Assembly: GCA_003520025.1 (NCBI GenBank)
Contig: DOVP01000301.1
Location: 1-23,248, forward strand
Origin: Phycisphaerales bacterium
GTDB taxonomy: Bacteria; Planctomycetota; Phycisphaerae; Phycisphaerales; SM1A02
Length of the DNA stretch: 23,248 nt
Direction of reading: 5' to 3'
Position 1 is the first letter of the stretch. Every line of letters starts with the position of its first letter. This document shows, piece by piece, positions 18,656 through 23,248 of the stretch. The notes under the pieces are model-generated. The model saw only the letters and a list, made by a program, of their open reading frames with translations. It ran no database searches and was not told the origin of the DNA. Both the position numbers and the translations under genes were made by a program.

Positions 18656-20082
18656 CGATCCTCCCGCATGCCACGGAGGCGACCATCTTCATCGATCACC
18701 AGTTGGCGGCCAGCGGCGTCACCTTTGAGTTCATCCACTCGGCGGAACACATCCACGGCGCTGCCAAGCCGATTGTCCCATGTGTTCTCCTGACGCCGCT
18801 TCAGGTCGGTGCGGCGTCTGGCATCGCGGACATGCTGCTGCCCGGAGATATCCAACCGCAGCGAGCCCAGCGCCAGTGGCACATACACAAGTTCGGCATC
18901 TTCACTCGAGAGCACCTCGCTTCTGGCCTTGAGCAGCCGCTGCGCAATGATTAGTTCCGGGTGCTGTCGCCAGCCTGGAAGCAGGCTCTGGAACCGGCGT
19001 GCCTCGCTGCCGATCGTCTTTTCAATCTCTGTCTTGTAGCGATGAGCGCCGCTGATCGCCCGGAAGACAGCACCGCTGGCCTCCCCGCCATCAAGCCATG
19101 CATCGATCTCCGCGAGCGTCTCGTCACCGGAACGACCCTCACTCAATTCTGACTCGTAGGTGTTGATCAACCGCTCCAGATCACTATGCCGCTCCCCAGC
19201 CACGCCAATCAACTGTTCCTGAGCGGCCTGCCTGGCGCCCTCGATGTCGGCCTCGACCCGCTGAGAAACCCGCGAGAAGTCCTCGAAGGATTTCTGGAGA
19301 AAGAGCGGCGGCTTCGGCTCGTCCAGCAAGGTGACATCGACGATTTGAATGCCACACTTGGTCGCGTCGAGCATCGCCTGCGACCGTTCTCGCAGCATCT
19401 CGCGAACCGCATCGGAAGAAAGTGACTCTCGGAGTTCATGAAGCGTATGTCGGGCTGCAATCGTCACGGTCGCCCGCTGCAAAGCGAGCCGAACCAGTTC
19501 ATCCGCCTCGGTATCACCGACCGTCTCGAGAAATTTGTGCGGATCAACAATCTCGAACCTGGCTTCGGATGCGATGTGCCCGATCTCCCGATCGCTGGTC
19601 AAGAAGGAACCATCCCGCTCGGGTTTGATCCGATCGGTTGCCTTCGCCTGCTTGACCGCCCGATCGCGGCCCTGTACGCCGACTCCTCTTGTCACAAAGG
19701 CTTCGCCATCATCGACAGTCCGCCCTTCGGCCTGAAAGACGACAAACTCGCCCACTGGCGGCGGCCAGTTCATCTGAAGTCCCGGCTCAAGTCCATCGCG
19801 GTCCACGATGGCGCCCCACAACGTGGCCACACCGCTCTGATTTGCCTCGACTGTCTTGAAACCGGAGAAGAGAAAGAGCACCAACAGGCAGAGAATGGTC
19901 ACCTGCAGCAGACGAAAACTCAGCTGAAGCGCGTCCGCGAGCGAGCGGTTCGCAGGGTCCATGGCCTCGCGCAGCATCGCCGCGTCACCCACGCCTTGCG
20001 TCACTTCCAGTCGGGCCGATGCGGCGCGCGGGGAGTCGCCCTCGGGAGTGCCTTGCTCGTCACGGGTGGGCGTCTTGCTCAC
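18652..20082 (-). CDS. SPFH/Band-7 protein, HflK-like
   Basis: This 476-residue protein has a disordered N-terminus, one membrane helix (about 52-74) and a Band-7 region beginning ANQSGVATLWGAIV, with LEPGLQMNWPPPVGE matching the HflK start pattern. It continues into a charged helical stretch with coiled-coil character (about 255-320). In E. coli, HflK and HflC form a large periplasm-facing ring around the FtsH protease. Here the hflC-like gene precedes it (GTGA overlap), and an ABC ATPase follows (GTGA overlap). Between residues about 120 and 160 it carries an unusual charged insert compared with typical HflK. It is distant from E. coli HflK, so I give no symbol. No ftsH is present in the window. 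Confidence 0.85.
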   Translation of the reverse strand: MSKTPTRDEQGTPEGDSPRAASARLEVTQGVGDAAMLREAMDPANRSLADALQLSFRLLQVTILCLLVLFLFSGFKTVEANQSGVATLWGAIVDRDGLEPGLQMNWPPPVGEFVVFQAEGRTVDDGEAFVTRGVGVQGRDRAVKQAKATDRIKPERDGSFLTSDREIGHIASEARFEIVDPHKFLETVGDTEADELVRLALQRATVTIAARHTLHELRESLSSDAVREMLRERSQAMLDATKCGIQIVDVTLLDEPKPPLFLQKSFEDFSRVSQRVEADIEGARQAAQEQLIGVAGERHSDLERLINTYESELSEGRSGDETLAEIDAWLDGGEASGAVFRAISGAHRYKTEIEKTIGSEARRFQSLLPGWRQHPELIIAQRLLKARSEVLSSEDAELVYVPLALGSLRLDISGQQHVRDARRRTDLKRRQENTWDNRLGSAVDVFRRVDELKGDAAGRQLVIDEDGRLRGMREDR

Positions 20083-20996
20083 TGGCTCGCCCCGCTACCC
20101 TCGGAGGACAGCACGTCGCCGGTGCCCTCGGCCTCGAGAAGATGCCACGGCTTCATGTCGGTATCGATGATGAACGTCGTGTTCTCGGAGAGCGATTGCT
20201 CCAACGCGTCGACCCACAAGAGGAAGATCGCGAGTTGCTCGTCCTTGCCCATCTCGGTCAGATACCGAGCGGCCAACTCTTCTCCTTCGGTTCGAATCTC
20301 CTGAGCACGCTGCGAGGCAAAGGCGAGAATCTTCTCGGCGACCCCGGCGGCTCTCGATCGAATTCGCTCCGCTTCAGCCGACCCCCTCGCCCGCTCACTG
20401 TCGGCAAGCGTATCCCGGCTGGCCTGCATCCGACCAACGACTTCGCTGGTGGTCGACTCCTTGAACGCGATGCGACTGATTCCCACAGTGACAGGTTTGA
20501 CGCCTTCGGAAACCACCGAATTCATGCGGGCCAGCACGGCCTGCTCGGCTTCAGCCAGATGGCTGCTCTTGCCAAGCAGATCATCAAAGTCGTACTTCGA
20601 GAGAAGCGTGATCGCGTCACGGAATTGGCTCCGCAGCGACTCACGGGCCGCCGTCAGGTCGGGATAGGAGCGATAGAACTGAAGCGGCCCTTCACCCTCG
20701 CGATCCACCCGCCAAAGCATGAAACCACGCACGACGATCTGCTGCCCATCCAATGTCTGGATGTTCTCAAGCGGTGATTCGAGAATTTGCAGTCGCGTGT
20801 CGTACAGGCTGACCGAGTCGGCGAAGAACGGAAGTCGGAAGTGAAGCCCCGGCTCACGAATGATGCTGGCCTCATCGACCTTGCCGAATGTACTGCGGAT
20901 GGCGACCTGGTTGTACGCGACGGTGAAGGTCATGCTGAAGAGAATCAACACACCAAGAATGATCAACCCGACGATGATTGCCGTTGCCTTCTTCAT
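20079..20996 (-). CDS. SPFH/Band-7 protein, HflC-like
   Basis: This 305-residue protein has a single N-terminal membrane helix (about 5-26), then the Band-7 entry VAYNQVAIRSTFGKV and EPGLHFRLPFFADSV, very similar in pattern to HflC. An Ala/Glu/Arg-rich coiled-coil stretch (about 195-245, SERARGSAEAERIRSRAAG and so on) is typical of SPFH proteins that build ring or cage assemblies. The length equals that of usual HflC. ATG 20996 has GAGGAA overlapping the stop of the upstream gene, which ends only five bases earlier; the stop overlaps the HflK-like start as GTGA. HflC-HflK order is reversed compared with E. coli hflK-hflC. Confidence 0.88.
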   Translation of the reverse strand: MKKATAIIVGLIILGVLILFSMTFTVAYNQVAIRSTFGKVDEASIIREPGLHFRLPFFADSVSLYDTRLQILESPLENIQTLDGQQIVVRGFMLWRVDREGEGPLQFYRSYPDLTAARESLRSQFRDAITLLSKYDFDDLLGKSSHLAEAEQAVLARMNSVVSEGVKPVTVGISRIAFKESTTSEVVGRMQASRDTLADSERARGSAEAERIRSRAAGVAEKILAFASQRAQEIRTEGEELAARYLTEMGKDEQLAIFLLWVDALEQSLSENTTFIIDTDMKPWHLLEAEGTGDVLSSEGSGASQ

Positions 20997-21001
20997 GACG
21001 A

Positions 21002-23179
21002 TTATTCCTCGCGCTCGGTTCCGTCGAGCAGCGACTCCGAAAATACGGTGTTGGGAGATGCAAGTTCACGCAGTTCGACGCTGAGGTCGAGCTTCGCAGG
21101 ATCCACGCCCATGACGTACTTGCGCATCGTCGGCAGATACTGGGCGTAGAGTTTCATGATCGATCGTTGCCGGAAGAGTTCAGGTGCCGCAAGCCAGGCG
21201 GCCTGTTGTCCACGAACACGAGCGGCCTGACCTCGCCGATCCAGCATGCCCACCAGACGACTGCGTTCGGCAGCCGCGATGATCTGATATGCGGCTCCGC
21301 CACCCTTGCGCACAATTGCTTCCGCTTCGGCAACCGCCTCGTGTAGCGCCGCCTCTCGCGAGGCATGCTGCCCATCAGCGGCGGCATCAAGCGCCGTCCT
21401 TGCCTTCTCGACTCGATCCACCGCGGCGATCAGCGGTTCGAGAAAGGCAGGGTCGCCAACTGCGGAGTTCAGTACATTCGTTCGTTCCCGCTCGGCATTG
21501 CGAGTGGTCCGAAGATGTTGCTGAAATGCCACGGGGAGATCTTCAAAGCTTTGCACCGCATCCTCTGGCGGCGCCACCATGGGCAGGTTCACCGACACGA
21601 CCTCTATGCCGGATTCAAGTCCATCGAGTTTGGACTGGATCAATACCTGGAGCGATTCACCCAACGTGCCGCGATCGGTCGTCAGAACATCATCCAGGCT
21701 CAGCGTTGCGAAATAGCGGGTTGTCTCCGCCACCGAGATCGAACGCAACATGCGTTCTCGATCCGTCAGTCGCTGCCGCCGAGTCCGACGGTCGCTGCCG
21801 AAGGACAAATACTGCAGCAGCCCGCCACCATCCGAGACTTCGGCATCGCTGCGCACCCGCCACATGAGCGTCACCCGGGCACGAACAAGAGCCCAACCGG
21901 CATCACCGGCGATGTCCTCACCAGCCGCTTCAAGGTCGGCCACCAATGCGCCAGCGGCTTCTTGTCCCAGCGTGGACGAACGGACGATGAACTGGTAATC
22001 ATCGGCCTTGTCCTCGAGTTCAACAGGCTTGCTCCAGTTGTCATACGTCGAGGCGCCGTCTTCTGGCGGCGTGACTGCGAGTGGTCGCACTTCGCTCACA
22101 TCATGCAGCGCGGCGTACTCGATCGGCCAAGGAAGTTTCCAGAAGGCGCCGGGAGATTGGACCTCGCCTTGGCTGGTCTGGATGATTCGGCCGGAGCGAA
22201 GCCGAAGCCCTTCTTGCCGTCCATCCACGACCACCAACGTACTCATCGCCAACAAGGACACCACGCACAGGGCCGCAAGCCAGACACTGCTGCGAAGTAC
22301 GAGTTGATAGCCCCACGAACTGGTGATATCGAAGCCGAACTGGTAATTCACCGCTTCGTTGATCGAGCGAACAAACGAATCCGGTCGCGAGAGCAGACTG
22401 AGTGTTCTCGAATCGAAGGCGGCGCGTGGATACTCGCCTGCAACGCGAGGCCGATACACGTTGAGGGTGATTGCCAGCACGATCTCGATCGCCACCGCAA
22501 ACATGAAAATCGGAACCGCCCACGCTACGCCCTCGATGATGCCGGGCAGGTCAAAGAATCGGAACACGACACCGATGGCGATGGCCAAGAAGACGAGCGA
22601 ATTGCCCACCATGATGCCGGCGCCACCCCGAAGATTCCGCCATGCGGGAAACTCAGCCATGCCCGCGAGGAATCGGGAGAAGATGAACGCAACCACACCG
22701 AACGCGATGTCGACCGCCACAAGCCAGCCGCGATGCATCGACACCTCGAAAGACGCATCGGAAACCGCGAGCCTAGTCTCGTTGAGGTAGTCGATGATCA
22801 ACCATCCGCCGATCGCCAAAGCCACCGCAAGCCCAAGGCTCAGGATGGGCAGGATCCACCGATACAGCATCCGGAGCCGCCGGGCCGCCACGCCGCCGGC
22901 GCCATCGCCTCCCTCGAACAAGGCGACGTCCCCACCTGCAGCGAGCAACTCATCAGCCTCAAGCGATTCCAGTCGCTCAAGCCGATGTTGATTGAACACG
23001 ATAAGCAGTCCGACCCAGACCACCAGCCCGAGCATCGCCCAGATCGAAGCGACCACACTGCCGGTATCCCCCAAGGCCAGCCCCAACACCAACAGCACGA
23101 CCGCAAAGATCGCCTGCAGCAGGAAGCCGAGCCCCGCGATATTGGTGGCTCGTTGATAGGCCAGATGGTCGACTCTCAT
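21002..23179 (-). CDS. Seven-helix membrane protein fused to a C-terminal SPFH/HflK-like region
   Basis: This is the first gene of the cluster, with about 725 residues. The N-terminal 320 residues hold about seven hydrophobic segments (roughly 13-37, 42-62, 107-130, 152-174, 187-208, 217-240, 292-318). The last is followed by a Band-7-like entry: QEGLRLRSGRI, then SPGAFWKLPWPIEYA. This parallels the pattern in the HflK-like neighbour. The C-terminal third is helical and Ala/Glu/Arg-rich (AALHEAVAEAEAIVRKGGGA), as in SPFH proteins. SPFH proteins usually have only one membrane segment, so this is an unusual architecture. ATG 23179 is my choice; TTG 23188, four bases after AGGAG (23193-23197), would add three residues. 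Function is unknown; a membrane-organising role with the two smaller SPFH proteins is inferred. Confidence 0.8.
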   Translation of the reverse strand: MRVDHLAYQRATNIAGLGFLLQAIFAVVLLVLGLALGDTGSVVASIWAMLGLVVWVGLLIVFNQHRLERLESLEADELLAAGGDVALFEGGDGAGGVAARRLRMLYRWILPILSLGLAVALAIGGWLIIDYLNETRLAVSDASFEVSMHRGWLVAVDIAFGVVAFIFSRFLAGMAEFPAWRNLRGGAGIMVGNSLVFLAIAIGVVFRFFDLPGIIEGVAWAVPIFMFAVAIEIVLAITLNVYRPRVAGEYPRAAFDSRTLSLLSRPDSFVRSINEAVNYQFGFDITSSWGYQLVLRSSVWLAALCVVSLLAMSTLVVVDGRQEGLRLRSGRIIQTSQGEVQSPGAFWKLPWPIEYAALHDVSEVRPLAVTPPEDGASTYDNWSKPVELEDKADDYQFIVRSSTLGQEAAGALVADLEAAGEDIAGDAGWALVRARVTLMWRVRSDAEVSDGGGLLQYLSFGSDRRTRRQRLTDRERMLRSISVAETTRYFATLSLDDVLTTDRGTLGESLQVLIQSKLDGLESGIEVVSVNLPMVAPPEDAVQSFEDLPVAFQQHLRTTRNAERERTNVLNSAVGDPAFLEPLIAAVDRVEKARTALDAAADGQHASREAALHEAVAEAEAIVRKGGGAAYQIIAAAERSRLVGMLDRRGQAARVRGQQAAWLAAPELFRQRSIMKLYAQYLPTMRKYVMGVDPAKLDLSVELRELASPNTVFSESLLDGTEREE

Positions 23180-23248
23180 TCCGCTCAATCGTCTCCTGAG
23201 GTGGCCGCGATTTCTGTATGGACGCCGTTGAATACGGTCCGGACGGGG

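Noticed and set aside
20079..23179. Possibility that the three SPFH genes are a simple hflKC-ftsH locus
   Set aside because: No AAA+ protease or zinc-metalloprotease motif (HExxH) of FtsH type is seen in any gene of the cluster.

Overview
This is a GC-rich, gene-dense piece of bacterial chromosome. The mix suggests a Planctomycetota member, perhaps Phycisphaerae-like: a free-standing CoaC, a polytopic SPFH/ABC cluster, many starts without a clear Shine-Dalgarno site, and housekeeping operons that are broken up compared with model bacteria. This placement is inferred from gene content and style only; no phylogeny was run. Every large reading frame looks intact. There is no rRNA, CRISPR array, transposase or integrase in the window.

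Left end (1-1390): a tRNA-Val(GAC) on the minus strand has a strong hairpin terminator. A 24-base copy of its 3' end lies at the left edge of the window, which looks like an att-site footprint. On the plus strand follow a small MazG-type nucleotide pyrophosphohydrolase and a stand-alone trpA.

Plus-strand housekeeping block (1492-9259): trigger factor, a small membrane SHOCT protein and clpX form a protein-folding and degradation locus from which clpP is missing. rpmB (L28), dnaG (primase) and rpoD (primary sigma factor) follow. They resemble the classic rpsU-dnaG-rpoD macromolecular-synthesis operon with a different ribosomal protein gene in first place. A 300-base spacer before dnaG can fold into two GC-rich hairpins that compete with a long-range helix.

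Middle (9306-13312): rpoZ and coaC form a minus-strand pair behind a good sigma-70-like promoter, convergent with rpoD. Divergent from them is a compact plus-strand run of clc (ClC transporter with CBS domains), rnpA, yidD and a fumarylacetoacetase-family hydrolase, each overlapping the next by 4 or 8 bases. rnpA and yidD are normally found beside rpmH and yidC, which are absent here.

Right end (13364-23179, minus strand): six tightly packed genes form what looks like one operon. In transcription order they encode a seven-helix membrane protein with a C-terminal SPFH/Band-7 region, an HflC-like protein, an HflK-like protein, an ABC ATPase with a long acidic tail, an ABC-2 type permease with large extracytoplasmic parts, and a 656-residue membrane-anchored protein of unknown function. 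Three of the joins are GTGA stop/start overlaps, and the other two are gaps of 5 and 16 bases. I could not match this set to a named system. It is the best candidate here for an undescribed membrane machine.
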